64,000 bases of DNA from Paraburkholderia diazotrophica (lineage in GTDB: Bacteria > Pseudomonadota > Gammaproteobacteria > Burkholderiales > Burkholderiaceae), in NCBI RefSeq assembly GCF_900108945.1, contig NZ_FNYE01000002.1, forward strand, positions 369,397-433,396, in the 5' to 3' direction. Position 1 is the stretch's first letter. Each line of letters opens with the position of its first letter. A program made the position numbers and the translations under genes. Positions 20,590 through 29,246 of the stretch are shown here, piece by piece. The notes under the pieces are model-generated. The model saw nothing but the letters and a program-made list of their open reading frames with translations. It was not told where the DNA came from and searched no databases.

Positions 20590-21399
20590 TTAAGGCCGCA
20601 CCGCGTAGTACTTCGCCACGCCGTCGATTTCCTCCGGCGTCATGTTGCGCGCGACGTTGCGCATCTGCTCGTTGACGTCGTTATGACGATCGCCGTTGGC
20701 GAATGCGCGCAACTGCGCCGCCATATACACCGACGACTGCCCGCCCAGCCACGGCGCGGACCCTTTGCGGTCGCGCTCGCCGTGACACGCGGCGCACGGC
20801 GCGATGTTGCGCATCGGCGAGCCTTCGTTGACGAGCTTGCGGATGCTCGCGTCGTCGACAGTACCCTTTTCGACGGCGGGCGGGCGCGGCAGCGTCGAGT
20901 AGTAGTTCGCGAGATCGTGCAGATCGCGGTCGTTCAGGTTGCGGATGATAGGCGGCATGATCGAGTTCATGCGCTGGCCGCTCTGATAGTCGCGCAGCTG
21001 CTTGTAGACCACGTCTGCGTATTGTCCGGCGAGCACGGGTGCCGTGACCTGAATCAGGCTCTCCACGCCGTGGCACATCGAGCAGTTCTGCGCGAGCGTC
21101 GCGCCGCGCCCGACCGAAACGGCATCGGGACTCGGGCGGCTCAACGGCGGCGCGGGCGGCAGCACGATCACGTTGCTCGGCGCCGGGCCCGCGATGTTCT
21201 CGTTCTGCGAGTACCACGACGACGGCGCGCCCGCCGCGCTGCAAATCGTCGCCCAGAGTCCGCGTTGCGTGAAGTCGGGATGCTTCGACGGCAGCCAGAT
21301 GAAGCCGATCAGAATCGACACGACAGCAATCGCAATCACGCCGCCGACGCTCGACGTGAACCATCGGTTGCTGAAGCTGAATACGCGGTCATCGCTCAT
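20590..21399 (-). CDS. Membrane-anchored diheme cytochrome c (ba3 oxidase operon)
   Basis: A 269-residue cytochrome with an N-terminal membrane anchor (about 18-36) and two c-type heme sites, CSMCH near residue 112 and CAACH near 205, in a cytochrome c4-like repeat. It is likely periplasmic-facing and passes electrons to the CuA centre of the adjacent oxidase. The ATG at 21399 shares one base with the TGA of the subunit I gene (ATGA), indicating translational coupling. It is the last gene of the operon, before the terminator at 20494-20544. The frame is open upstream but inside the oxidase gene. Confidence 0.9.
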   Translation of the reverse strand: MSDDRVFSFSNRWFTSSVGGVIAIAVVSILIGFIWLPSKHPDFTQRGLWATICSAAGAPSSWYSQNENIAGPAPSNVIVLPPAPPLSRPSPDAVSVGRGATLAQNCSMCHGVESLIQVTAPVLAGQYADVVYKQLRDYQSGQRMNSIMPPIIRNLNDRDLHDLANYYSTLPRPPAVEKGTVDDASIRKLVNEGSPMRNIAPCAACHGERDRKGSAPWLGGQSSVYMAAQLRAFANGDRHNDVNEQMRNVARNMTPEEIDGVAKYYAVRP

Positions 21400-23021
21400 C
21401 ACCGTGCTCCCACTGAGACGGCCGGCACGGACGTCTGTTGCAAGCCGAGCAATTGCGCGATCGGCACGCTGTAGTTCACGACCGTCAGGCCGATCATCAG
21501 CGCGACCCACAGGCCGAAGCTGTTCAGCGCGGCCGGCACGCGCTCGACGGGATGCACGGGCGCGCTGAAGCGGAACTGCTTCGGCTGCTCTATCGCGCCG
21601 AACTGCGCTTTCGCGAGGATGTAGAGGAACAGCAGACCGGAGATCACGAGTATCAGTCCGCCGAATGCCGAAACCGCAACCCAGATCCCTTGCGGCGCAA
21701 TCGCGGGATTGCTGTAGTCGTAATAGGCCATCCGGCGCGGCGCGCCGAGCAGGCCGACGTAGTGCCAGGGCAGCGTGACCACCATCATGCCGACGAACCA
21801 CAGCCACAGTTGCCAGCGGATCAGGCTCAGCGAGCCGATCGCGCGGCCCGTCAGTTGCGGCCACAGTTCATACGCAATCGCGAAGTACATGATGACGATT
21901 GCGCCGCCGAAGATCAGGTGAAAGTGGCCCGTGATCCACTGCGTGTTGTGAACCGTCTCGTTGAGCTGATAGCTCATGTTGATGAGTCCGCCCGCGCCGC
22001 CGAAGCCGAGCATGATGAACGAGAACGTGATGACGAGCATCATCGGGTTGTCCCACGGCAGAGCCTTAAGCCAGCCGAACGCGCCCTTGCCGCCGCGCAG
22101 CCGCCCGGCGATTTCCACCGATGCGCAGATCGTGAACACGGTGAGCAATGTCGGCACCGACACCATGCCCGTGAACACGGCATGCACGAACTTGAAGCCC
22201 GCGCCCACTTGCGGATCGGCGAACAGATGGTGAATGCCGATCGGCATTGCGAACACGAGGAACAGGACGAACGAGACGCGCGCCATCGAGTCGCTGTACA
22301 GCCGTCCGCCGATCGCGCGCGGCACCAGCGTGTAGTACGCGATATACGACGGAATCAGCCAGAAGTAGACGATCGCGTGCAGCGTCCACGAGAACAGTAC
22401 GCGCGCGAGGCCGGCGTCGATGGTCGTCTTGAGGCCGAGCGCGACGGGCAGGATCTGGAAGAGGATTTCGAGTGCCGCGCCGACGGCCGTCCACGCCCAC
22501 AGATACGCGCCCGCGACGTTCGCATACATCGCGAGCGGCACTGGCTTGCCGGGATTCGCGCGCTTCCAGATGCGCAGGTTGATGCCCATCAGCGCGACCC
22601 AGATCCACGAGCCCACGACGACGAGCACGACGCCGAGGTAATAGAACGGGCTGCCGATCATCGGCGGATAGAACGTGAAGAGCACCGACGCCTGGCCGGC
22701 CGCGACGGGCACCATCGCCATCACCGCGCCGATCGCGAGCATGATCAGCGCGGCCCATGCCCACTTCAAGCCGACGAGCGCCTGTTGCAGCGCGAGTTCG
22801 ACGATCGCGTAGCCGAAGCCCATCGCGACGAGCGTGGGCAGCACATAGGCCATCACCGTGCCGTGCGCCGTCACTGAACGGTAATAAAGCTCCGGTTCGC
22901 CGATCCACGGATGCAGCGGACTGCGCACGAGCATCTGCCATGCGCCCAGCAGCAGCGCAACACCGAACGAGATGAACGCGAGCCAGAAGTGCGCGAGAAC
23001 GAGTCGCTTAGCGTGAAACAC
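21399..23021 (-). CDS. b(o/a)3-type cytochrome c oxidase subunit I
   Basis: Catalytic heme-copper oxidase subunit, 540 residues with about 13 membrane segments, reducing O2 to water. Heme/copper ligands are visible: TAHGTVM (low-spin heme), LHAIVYFWLIP (CuB His with the cross-linked Tyr four residues on), HHLFADP (CuB His pair) and TGHFHLIFGGA (both hemes). The pattern fits the B-family (Thermus ba3-like) rather than aa3 or cbb3 enzymes. The usual Gly-His-Pro is here Leu-His-Ala. It overlaps the subunit II gene by 14 bp. No subunit III gene is present, as expected for B-type oxidases. Confidence 0.93.
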   Translation of the reverse strand: MFHAKRLVLAHFWLAFISFGVALLLGAWQMLVRSPLHPWIGEPELYYRSVTAHGTVMAYVLPTLVAMGFGYAIVELALQQALVGLKWAWAALIMLAIGAVMAMVPVAAGQASVLFTFYPPMIGSPFYYLGVVLVVVGSWIWVALMGINLRIWKRANPGKPVPLAMYANVAGAYLWAWTAVGAALEILFQILPVALGLKTTIDAGLARVLFSWTLHAIVYFWLIPSYIAYYTLVPRAIGGRLYSDSMARVSFVLFLVFAMPIGIHHLFADPQVGAGFKFVHAVFTGMVSVPTLLTVFTICASVEIAGRLRGGKGAFGWLKALPWDNPMMLVITFSFIMLGFGGAGGLINMSYQLNETVHNTQWITGHFHLIFGGAIVIMYFAIAYELWPQLTGRAIGSLSLIRWQLWLWFVGMMVVTLPWHYVGLLGAPRRMAYYDYSNPAIAPQGIWVAVSAFGGLILVISGLLFLYILAKAQFGAIEQPKQFRFSAPVHPVERVPAALNSFGLWVALMIGLTVVNYSVPIAQLLGLQQTSVPAVSVGAR

Positions 23022-23580
23022 AGCTGAGCCTCCGATGTTGTTTTGCCTGTTCGAAGAAGGCAGCCTTGTCGATGACCTTCACGTGCGCCCACATCGTTTG
23101 ATGACCGAAGCCGCAGAACTCATGGCACGGCATCAGATGATCGGCGGGTTTGTCGAAGGAGGAGGAAAACGTCGCGACATAGCCGGGCATGACCATCGTG
23201 TTGATGTTCGTGTCGGTGACGAGCAGGCCATGCACGACGTCGGCGCTCGTCGTGCGGAACGTGATGTCGGTGTCGGCGGGCACCAGCAGGCATTGCGGCG
23301 TGAACGAGTACTGCTGCGCGATGAAACGCACGATGACGGAGCCGTCGGGCTCGACAGCGCTGCCGAGATTGCTCTCGACGAATTCACCCGACATCTGCAG
23401 CCGCGATGGATCGACGGTCTCGACGCGCGACGGCGGCATCATGGCCCAGTGCAGCCCCGAGTACACGACGAGGACGAGCATGAACACGATGATCGCGATG
23501 ACGAAGTACGCCCAGCGCCGCTCCGAACGCACGGAGACGGCATGACCGCTGTCTGGAGAATGGGAAGGTTGGGTCGACAT
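23008..23580 (-). CDS. b(o/a)3-type cytochrome c oxidase subunit II
   Basis: A 190-residue CuA subunit. It has one N-terminal membrane helix (about 24-45) and a periplasmic cupredoxin domain. The CuA motif CHEFCGFGHQTMW (Cys-x3-Cys-x3-His-x2-Met) is complete, so it should accept electrons from a cytochrome c. It sits between the 60-residue subunit and subunit I with start/stop overlaps, the same order as in other ba3 operons. Confidence 0.93.
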   Translation of the reverse strand: MSTQPSHSPDSGHAVSVRSERRWAYFVIAIIVFMLVLVVYSGLHWAMMPPSRVETVDPSRLQMSGEFVESNLGSAVEPDGSVIVRFIAQQYSFTPQCLLVPADTDITFRTTSADVVHGLLVTDTNINTMVMPGYVATFSSSFDKPADHLMPCHEFCGFGHQTMWAHVKVIDKAAFFEQAKQHRRLSCVSR

Positions 23581-23582
23581 GA

Positions 23583-23765
23583 TCAGTGAATGACGCCACG
23601 CGGCAGAAACACGAGAAAGTAGAAGCCGATCCAGATCGCGAGGACGACCACGGCGGCGACGCCCGCGACCGCGATCGCGCCGTTCGGTCCTTGCGCGACG
23701 ATGCGTTCGACTTCGTCGTCCGAAGCGTTGGCGTAGTGGTCGCCGGAGTGATCGTTAGGGTCCAT
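23583..23765 (-). CDS. Small single-helix subunit (IIa-like) of ba3 oxidase
   Basis: A 60-residue protein with a polar acidic N-terminus and a single hydrophobic helix (about 30-53) ending in FLPRGVIH. Its size, topology and position directly before subunit II match the IIa-type subunit of ba3 oxidases, which completes the two-helix anchor. It ends 2 bp before the subunit II ATG. The identity is inferred from context more than from sequence. Confidence 0.8.
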   Translation of the reverse strand: MDPNDHSGDHYANASDDEVERIVAQGPNGAIAVAGVAAVVVLAIWIGFYFLVFLPRGVIH

Positions 23766-23808
23766 CTGCGAAGTCTCCGAGGACAGGGTTGGTGTCAGTG
23801 AAGCGTGA

Positions 23809-25149
23809 TCAGTGCAGCGGCGCCTTGCGCAACTCGTTGACCTGTTTCGCCGTCACGGGCTGGCCGTGATTGCCCCAGGCCGTGCGGATGTAGGTGACGA
23901 CAGCGGCGGCGTCGACGTCGTTCAGTTCCTGCGCGAACGGCGGCATGCCATAGGGCTCCGGATTGCGCCGAGTGCCCGGCGGGAAGCCGCCGTTGAGCAC
24001 GATGCGGATCGGGTTGACGGCCGAATCCATTTCAATGGACTGGTTGCGCGCGAGCGGCGGGTAATGCTGGAGCTTGCCTTCGCCGTTGTCGCCGTGGCAC
24101 ATCGCGCACTTCGTCATGTAGATGTGCTGGCCGGATTCGAACACGGCGGGCTTGACGGTCGCCGACGGACCCGTCTTGCGGCCCGGATCGTTGTCGGGCA
24201 GCGTCTTCAGATAGACGGCCATCGCCTTAGCGTCGTCGTCGGTCATGTATTGCAGGCTGTGGTACGTCACTTCCGCCATCGGGCCATAGACTGCGCCGCG
24301 ATCCGAAATGCCTGCCTGCAGCAGATCGACGATGTCCTTGATGCTCCAGTCGCCGAGGCCGCCGTCCTTGTCGGAAGTGAGCGACGGCGCGTACCAGTTC
24401 TGCACCGGGATCAGGCCGCCCGCGAACTGCTCGCTCTTCGACGAGCCGCCGAGCAGATTGATCTTCGTGTGGCACATCGTGCAGTGGCCGAGCCCTTCGA
24501 CGAGATACGCGCCGCGATTCCATTCGACAGAGCGCGTCGGGTTCGGCTGGAACTCGCCTTCGCGGAAGTACAGCGAACGCCACCCGATCAGCAGCTCGCG
24601 CTGGTTGAACGGAAAGCGCAGCTCATGCTTGCGGTTCGCCTGATGCACGGGCTCGACCGACTTCAGGTACGCGAAGATCGCATCGGAGTCTTCTCGCGTG
24701 ACCTTCGTGTATTGCGCGATCGGCATCGCGGGATAGATCAGCTTGCCGTCCGGGCTCTTGCCCGTGCGCATCATCTTGAAGAAGTCGTCGGCCGTCCACT
24801 TGCCGATGCCGTACTCGTTGTCGGGGCTGATGTTCGGCGTGTAGAGCGTGCCGAACGGCGTTTCCATCGCGAGGCCACCGCCGAACGTCTTGCCTCGCGG
24901 CGCGGTATGACACGCGACGCAATCGCCCGCACGCGCAAGATACTCGCCGCGCACGACCTGTTCGGGACGGGCGCCTGCGGCCGTGGGCGCGGCTGCACCC
25001 GCTCCATAGGCAGCTGTGACGAACGGAGATTGCGCGGCGATGGCGGCGAGTGCAAGCGCGGTGCCTGCGAGCAGTGACATCGTCGCGCGGTGCGTGAGGC
25101 GAGCCGCACGTTGCATGCGATTCACGGAGCGAGAGGAGAGAGTCTTCAT
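23809..25149 (-). CDS. Triheme cytochrome c (alcohol-dehydrogenase AdhB-like)
   Basis: A 446-residue periplasmic cytochrome with a signal peptide (about 1-48, ending AYGAGA) and three CxxCH sites: CVACH, CTMCH and CAMCH. The architecture matches the cytochrome subunit of acetic-acid-bacterial alcohol, gluconate and aldehyde dehydrogenases, which moves electrons to ubiquinone. No dehydrogenase partner is encoded here; instead it lies in an oxidase operon. The ATG at 25149 overlaps the upstream TGA (ATGA). The frame runs open far upstream, but that part is antisense-like shadow of the next gene. Confidence 0.9.
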   Translation of the reverse strand: MKTLSSRSVNRMQRAARLTHRATMSLLAGTALALAAIAAQSPFVTAAYGAGAAAPTAAGARPEQVVRGEYLARAGDCVACHTAPRGKTFGGGLAMETPFGTLYTPNISPDNEYGIGKWTADDFFKMMRTGKSPDGKLIYPAMPIAQYTKVTREDSDAIFAYLKSVEPVHQANRKHELRFPFNQRELLIGWRSLYFREGEFQPNPTRSVEWNRGAYLVEGLGHCTMCHTKINLLGGSSKSEQFAGGLIPVQNWYAPSLTSDKDGGLGDWSIKDIVDLLQAGISDRGAVYGPMAEVTYHSLQYMTDDDAKAMAVYLKTLPDNDPGRKTGPSATVKPAVFESGQHIYMTKCAMCHGDNGEGKLQHYPPLARNQSIEMDSAVNPIRIVLNGGFPPGTRRNPEPYGMPPFAQELNDVDAAAVVTYIRTAWGNHGQPVTAKQVNELRKAPLH

Positions 25150-25868
25150 TCCGGTTGGCTCCCACATGCCAATGGCAGCTTGCCGGGCAGTCGCGGCACG
25201 GGACGCGGATCGGCGGGACGCGGCTGGCGCGCGAGCCAGCTCGAGACCGCGGTGATGTCCTTGTCGTTCAGTTTGACGGCGATCGAGTGCATGCAGTCGG
25301 GCGCGAGCGCATGACGGGTGCCGGAGCGCCATGTGCCCATCTGTCCGGCGATATAGCTCGCGTGCAGACCGAGCAGACCGGGGATGCCGGGCTGCTGTCC
25401 CGTCAGGCGCTCGCCGTGGCACGCGGCGCACGCGGGGATGCCGCGTTTGGTATCGCCTTGCATGACGAGCTGCTTGCCGTAGTCGAGCGTCGCTTGCGGC
25501 AACGGATTGGTATCGGGATTCGGATAAGGCGGCTGGCGATCGGCAAAGTACTGGCTGATCTTGCGCAGATAGTCGTCGGGCAGGAACGCGAGCAGATAGC
25601 CCATCGGCGGATACGTGCGGCCGCCGTCGCGGAATGCAGTGAGCTGGTTGAACAGATAGTCCGCGGGCTTGCCGGCGATGCGGGGGAAGTAGTCGTTGTT
25701 GCGCCCCTGGCCCTGCACGCCGTGGCAGGTCGTGCAGGCGTGCATTTTTTCGTCCATGGCCGACGGCGGCGGTACGTCGTTCGAGGCCGCAATCGAAGGC
25801 CGCGCACTCAGGGTGCAGATGGCGCAAATCAGCAACAGGATCGAAGAGCCGACGGTTCTGCGATGCAC
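25146..25868 (-). CDS. Diheme cytochrome c4-like protein
   Basis: First gene of the oxidase operon: 240 residues, with a signal peptide (about 1-27, cleavage near SIAAS) and two heme motifs, CTTCH near residue 45 and CAACH near 146. The internally repeated fold is that of cytochrome c4 (GKPADYLFNQLTAFRDG before the second half). It is probably a soluble or membrane-associated periplasmic electron carrier to the oxidase. The C-terminal tail is Pro-rich and has a lone Cys. An FNR-like box lies upstream. Confidence 0.88.
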   Translation of the reverse strand: MHRRTVGSSILLLICAICTLSARPSIAASNDVPPPSAMDEKMHACTTCHGVQGQGRNNDYFPRIAGKPADYLFNQLTAFRDGGRTYPPMGYLLAFLPDDYLRKISQYFADRQPPYPNPDTNPLPQATLDYGKQLVMQGDTKRGIPACAACHGERLTGQQPGIPGLLGLHASYIAGQMGTWRSGTRHALAPDCMHSIAVKLNDKDITAVSSWLARQPRPADPRPVPRLPGKLPLACGSQPE

Positions 25869-26297
25869 GAGTGGCCTCGTAGAGAAATGGGTTTCTAGAT
25901 TCGTTGTTTGAACACCCTTTGAAGAGGCGGGTCGCTCTCTTCAATACTGCTTGGTCGCCTCAGTCACGTATGTGATCTATGTCAATCGAATGGCTGCTGC
26001 TCTTGTCCGTCCGACGCGCGGCGCCGACAGTGTATTCAAGTTCGCAAAAACATGCAGAATAGGGGACGGTTTTGCCAGCCTTTACGATGTTTTACCCGTC
26101 CGCTGCCTCGTGCGGCTGCGAAGCGGCTTTGACTGAGCACACGACCAGGCTTGCCGCAGAACCGACAAGCTAGAGCATCGCGATGACGCTGGCATTGCAA
26201 CCATCATAGGAGGCAATCTGCGTGCTTTCAACGAATGCCAAAAGGAATGCCGCACGAAATGCGGTCGTTGTCCCGTTTGCGGACATGTCCGTTGCGT
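25869..26297. promoter_or_regulatory. Intergenic region upstream of the oxidase operon
   Basis: The 429 bp separate the oxidase operon from the 3' end of a LysR gene, both on the minus strand. They contain an FNR-like box (listed separately) with a CAGTAT hexamer 22 bp downstream of it in the direction of transcription. This spacing fits a class II activated promoter. No gene is supported here, although short open frames exist. Confidence 0.5.
25972..25985 (-). promoter_or_regulatory. FNR/ANR-like box upstream of ba3 oxidase operon
   Basis: Read on the minus strand, TTGAC-ATAG-ATCAC matches eight of the ten conserved positions of the FNR/CRP-family site TTGAT-N4-ATCAA. It is centred 110 bp before the first start codon. 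If the CAGTAT hexamer on the minus strand is the -10, the box centre falls at -41.5, as in class II FNR promoters. Oxygen-responsive control is inferred. Confidence 0.5.
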
Positions 26298-27191
26298 TCA
26301 TGCAAGCAGCCGCATGAACGCTGCGCGCGCATTGGTGACCAGTGCGCTTTCGCCCGGACGCGCCGGCAACAGATGGAATTCGACGGAAGGCAACTGAGGC
26401 AGGCCGATGGTCGCCGGACACGGCACCATGCCCGAACCGATCGACGATTCATTCAGACACGAGATGCCGAGACCTGCCTTCAGCGCGAGTTGAAGCCCGG
26501 CCATGCCAGAGGCCGAATGCGACACGAGGTACGGCACATTGCGTTCGTCGAGCAATCTGACGACGAAGCGCTGCAACTGGCATGTCGAAGGCAGCAGCAC
26601 AAGATGAAAAGGGGCGGCGAGATGCTGCGGATCGGCGTCGGCCGACATCGCCCATACGAGCTTCTCGCGCCGCACGACGGTGCTCGATGCGCGCGCGTTG
26701 GTACCCGTAGCGCGCTTCGTACCTGGCATCATGATGCGCAGCGACAGGCCGATATCGAACGTGGTGTCGTCTTCGACGCTGCTGTCGATTACCGCACTCG
26801 GCAGCACGGTCACATGCAGACGCAGGCGCGGATGCTGTTCGGAGAACATCTTCAGCACGCGCGCGACATCGTGCGGACGATAGTAGTCGGTGATCGCGAT
26901 GCGCAACTCGCCGTCGAGCGACCGGCCTTGCAGGTCTTCGAACGCCGCTTCGCTCATCGCCAGAATACGGCGCGCGTGATCGAGCAGCTTCGCGCCCGCC
27001 GGCGTCGCGGTGACGCCTTGCTTGCCGCGCAGGAACAGAGGCTGACCCGCGCGCTCTTCGAGCTTCTTCAATTGCTCGCTCACCGACGATTGCGACAGGA
27101 ACACGCGTTCCGCACCCGCCGACACGCTGCCCGCTTCCGCGACGGCGACGAAGGTGCGCAATTGCGCGAGGTCGAACGCACGCTGGTTCAT
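26298..27191 (-). CDS. LysR-family transcriptional regulator
   Basis: A 297-residue LysR regulator. The helix-turn-helix is at about 5-63 (FVAVAEAGSVSAGAERVFLS), and the substrate-binding domain at about 90-290. It is divergent from an MFS transporter that starts about 100 bp away, which is the most likely target. The inducer is unknown. The ATG at 27191 gives the standard N-terminus MNQRAFDLAQLRTF. Confidence 0.92.
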   Translation of the reverse strand: MNQRAFDLAQLRTFVAVAEAGSVSAGAERVFLSQSSVSEQLKKLEERAGQPLFLRGKQGVTATPAGAKLLDHARRILAMSEAAFEDLQGRSLDGELRIAITDYYRPHDVARVLKMFSEQHPRLRLHVTVLPSAVIDSSVEDDTTFDIGLSLRIMMPGTKRATGTNARASSTVVRREKLVWAMSADADPQHLAAPFHLVLLPSTCQLQRFVVRLLDERNVPYLVSHSASGMAGLQLALKAGLGISCLNESSIGSGMVPCPATIGLPQLPSVEFHLLPARPGESALVTNARAAFMRLLA

Positions 27192-27290
27192 GTTTCGGAT
27201 TCTCCGATGGATGGCATCTCATTTTCCCGCTTTTCCGATTGATCGTCCAACCCTACGATAGCCGTCAACGGAACGGATGCGGAGGCGATC

Positions 27291-28598
27291 GTGGGGCAAG
27301 TGGTTGACGAAACTGGAAGTTCAGGCGGCGTGCGCGCCAATCATCGATGGAAGGTGCTCGGTGTCGGCTTTGCGGCGAACGCGAGTTTTTCGGCAGCGTT
27401 CTCGGGCATTCCGACGACGGCCGTGTTTCTGCGCCACGGATATCACATCGGCAATGGCGGGCTGGGCCTCGTGCTAGGCATGCTGGGCCTGGGGATCGCG
27501 GTCAGCGAACTGCCGTGGGGACTGCTCACCGACCGGTGGGGCGATCGGCGTGTGTTGCTGCTCGGCCTGCTGACGACGGCAGCGGCGCTCGCCGCGATGG
27601 CGGGCTTCGTCGTGCCTCACGGCACCCGTGCGCCGGGTATCGTGCCGCTCGCTCTTGGACTGCTTGCTGTCGGGCTGCTCGGCGGAAGCGTCAACGGGTC
27701 GAGCGGACGCGCGGTGATGGCATGGTTTCGCGAAGGCGAGCGCGGACTCGCGATGAGCATCCGGCAAACGGCCGTGCCCGCAGGCGGAGGACTCGGCGCG
27801 ATCATGCTCCCGGCGCTCGCTGCGCACCTTGGGTTCGTCGCTGTGTACGGCGTGCTTGCTGCTTTGTGCGCCGTGACGGCGTGGTTCGCGTGGCGCTGGC
27901 TGCATGAGCCGCCCGTCGCGGCTGCGCCCGCAACCCATCAAGCGACCATCGACGACGAAAACGCCGCTTCACAGCCACAGACTGTTTCGCCGCTGCGCGA
28001 CATCGGCGTGTGGCGCGTGGCGCTGGGTATCGGTGTGTTGTGCGTGCCGCAACTCGCCGTCGTCACGTTCGCGACGGTCTTTCTGCACGACTTCGGCCAC
28101 GCAGGCGTGTTCGCGATCAGCGCGACGATGGCCGCCGTGCAGACGGGCGCGGCCGTCGCGCGCGTGTGGAGCGGCCGATGGACCGACCAGCACGGCAACA
28201 GGCGCCAGTACATGCGCGCTTGCAGTGTGCTCACGGCACTGCTCTTCGCATTGCTTGCGCTGATCGCTGCGGGTGTGGGCGGCAGGCACGGATGGACGAC
28301 CGTCGCGCTCGCGGTGATGATCGTGCTCGGTGGCGTGAGCGCCTCGGCCTGGCATGGCGTGGCCTACACCGAACTCGCGACGCTCGCCGGGACGCGCCGC
28401 GCGGGCACGGCTCTCGCGATGGGCAATACCTGCGCGTTCATGACGCTGTTTGTTACGCCGCTCGCGATTCCTCCGCTGCTCGCCGCAATGTCGTGGCCGG
28501 CCGTGTGGGCGATTGCGAGCGCCTGCGCGTTGCTCGCGTTGCCGGTGTTTCCGCGCCCGTCGCGTGCTGCAGGGTATGGATCGCGTGTCAGGGCGTGA
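27291..28598 (+). CDS. MFS transporter
   Basis: A 435-residue, 12-segment major facilitator. A motif-A-like LTDRWGDRRVLLLG lies in loop 2-3 near residue 83. The start is a GTG at 27291 with GGAGG about nine bases before it. The N-terminal 20 residues are polar and the first membrane segment begins near residue 23. It is divergent from a LysR gene that probably regulates it, and ends at a clear terminator. The substrate is unknown. Confidence 0.87.
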   Translation: MGQVVDETGSSGGVRANHRWKVLGVGFAANASFSAAFSGIPTTAVFLRHGYHIGNGGLGLVLGMLGLGIAVSELPWGLLTDRWGDRRVLLLGLLTTAAALAAMAGFVVPHGTRAPGIVPLALGLLAVGLLGGSVNGSSGRAVMAWFREGERGLAMSIRQTAVPAGGGLGAIMLPALAAHLGFVAVYGVLAALCAVTAWFAWRWLHEPPVAAAPATHQATIDDENAASQPQTVSPLRDIGVWRVALGIGVLCVPQLAVVTFATVFLHDFGHAGVFAISATMAAVQTGAAVARVWSGRWTDQHGNRRQYMRACSVLTALLFALLALIAAGVGGRHGWTTVALAVMIVLGGVSASAWHGVAYTELATLAGTRRAGTALAMGNTCAFMTLFVTPLAIPPLLAAMSWPAVWAIASACALLALPVFPRPSRAAGYGSRVRA

Positions 28599-28632
28599 TC
28601 GTCGGGTCGTATTTACAGGATTTTGGTTTAGG

Positions 28633-28667
28633 CGTTCAGCCACGTGCTGAACGTTTTTTTATTTTTT
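28633..28667 (+). terminator. Rho-independent terminator after MFS gene
   Basis: An 8-bp perfect stem CGTTCAGC/GCTGAACG with loop CACGT is followed by a 14-base T-tract broken by one A. It lies 35 bp after the MFS stop codon. Confidence 0.9.
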
Positions 28668-29246
28668 CGGTTATTGATTTATGCGCGATTCGTCGAATTA
28701 ATCTGGTGACCGAAAAGCCTTCCGTCAAGTCTGAATTGTCTGTCATGAAAGTCAGATTTATTTTAGAAGTCGGTTTTTCTGATTCGTGCTTCCAGGGGCT
28801 TTCTCTTTCGCGCGTATATTTGGCGGCCGTGAAGATGCGAGTTGCCTATTTTTCAATATCGAATCCAAGCGTGCATAGGCAGGACGCCATGAATGAGGTG
28901 CGCCAAGCGTTACGGCTCCGCGCGTCGGCCGTGTTCGTGCGGCTGCTTCCTAACGGCCGTTTTGAAATTTCGGAAAACATTCGCTGAAAATGGATAAGCG
29001 TATTCAGCACGAAATCGTTTGAAAGCGGTAATTCTCAACGAAATTTTCAAATTATCTTTGAATCAGACATTGATTCGGAACTCTCTGATATTCCATTTTC
29101 CCGGCGGATGTTTTGATTCTGTTGGTCGGAACACGATTCGTTATATGTCGCAAGCGTAGCCGTAAAGCGGGCCCGTTTCGACGTTACTTTGAAAAGGGCG
29201 TTTCGGCGCTGACAGAGATAAACCAATAACAGGCAAGGCGGCAACA
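28668..29246. other. AT-rich leader upstream of the three response regulators
   Basis: About 580 bp that are visibly richer in A and T than the rest of the window, between a terminator and the first response regulator. No convincing gene is present. A 32-codon open frame at 28889-28987 has only a weak Shine-Dalgarno and no recognisable product. The stretch is a candidate long regulatory leader or a scar of horizontal acquisition. Confidence 0.5.

Noticed and set aside
23809..25944. A 711-residue fusion of two cytochromes
   Set aside because: The upstream 260 residues of that frame are a shifted-frame shadow of the diheme cytochrome gene. A proper signal peptide and ATGA overlap place the start at 25149.
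28834..28987. Small gene upstream of the response regulators
   Set aside because: A 50-codon frame exists, but it has no good Shine-Dalgarno and no recognisable product; it is described only as part of the leader.
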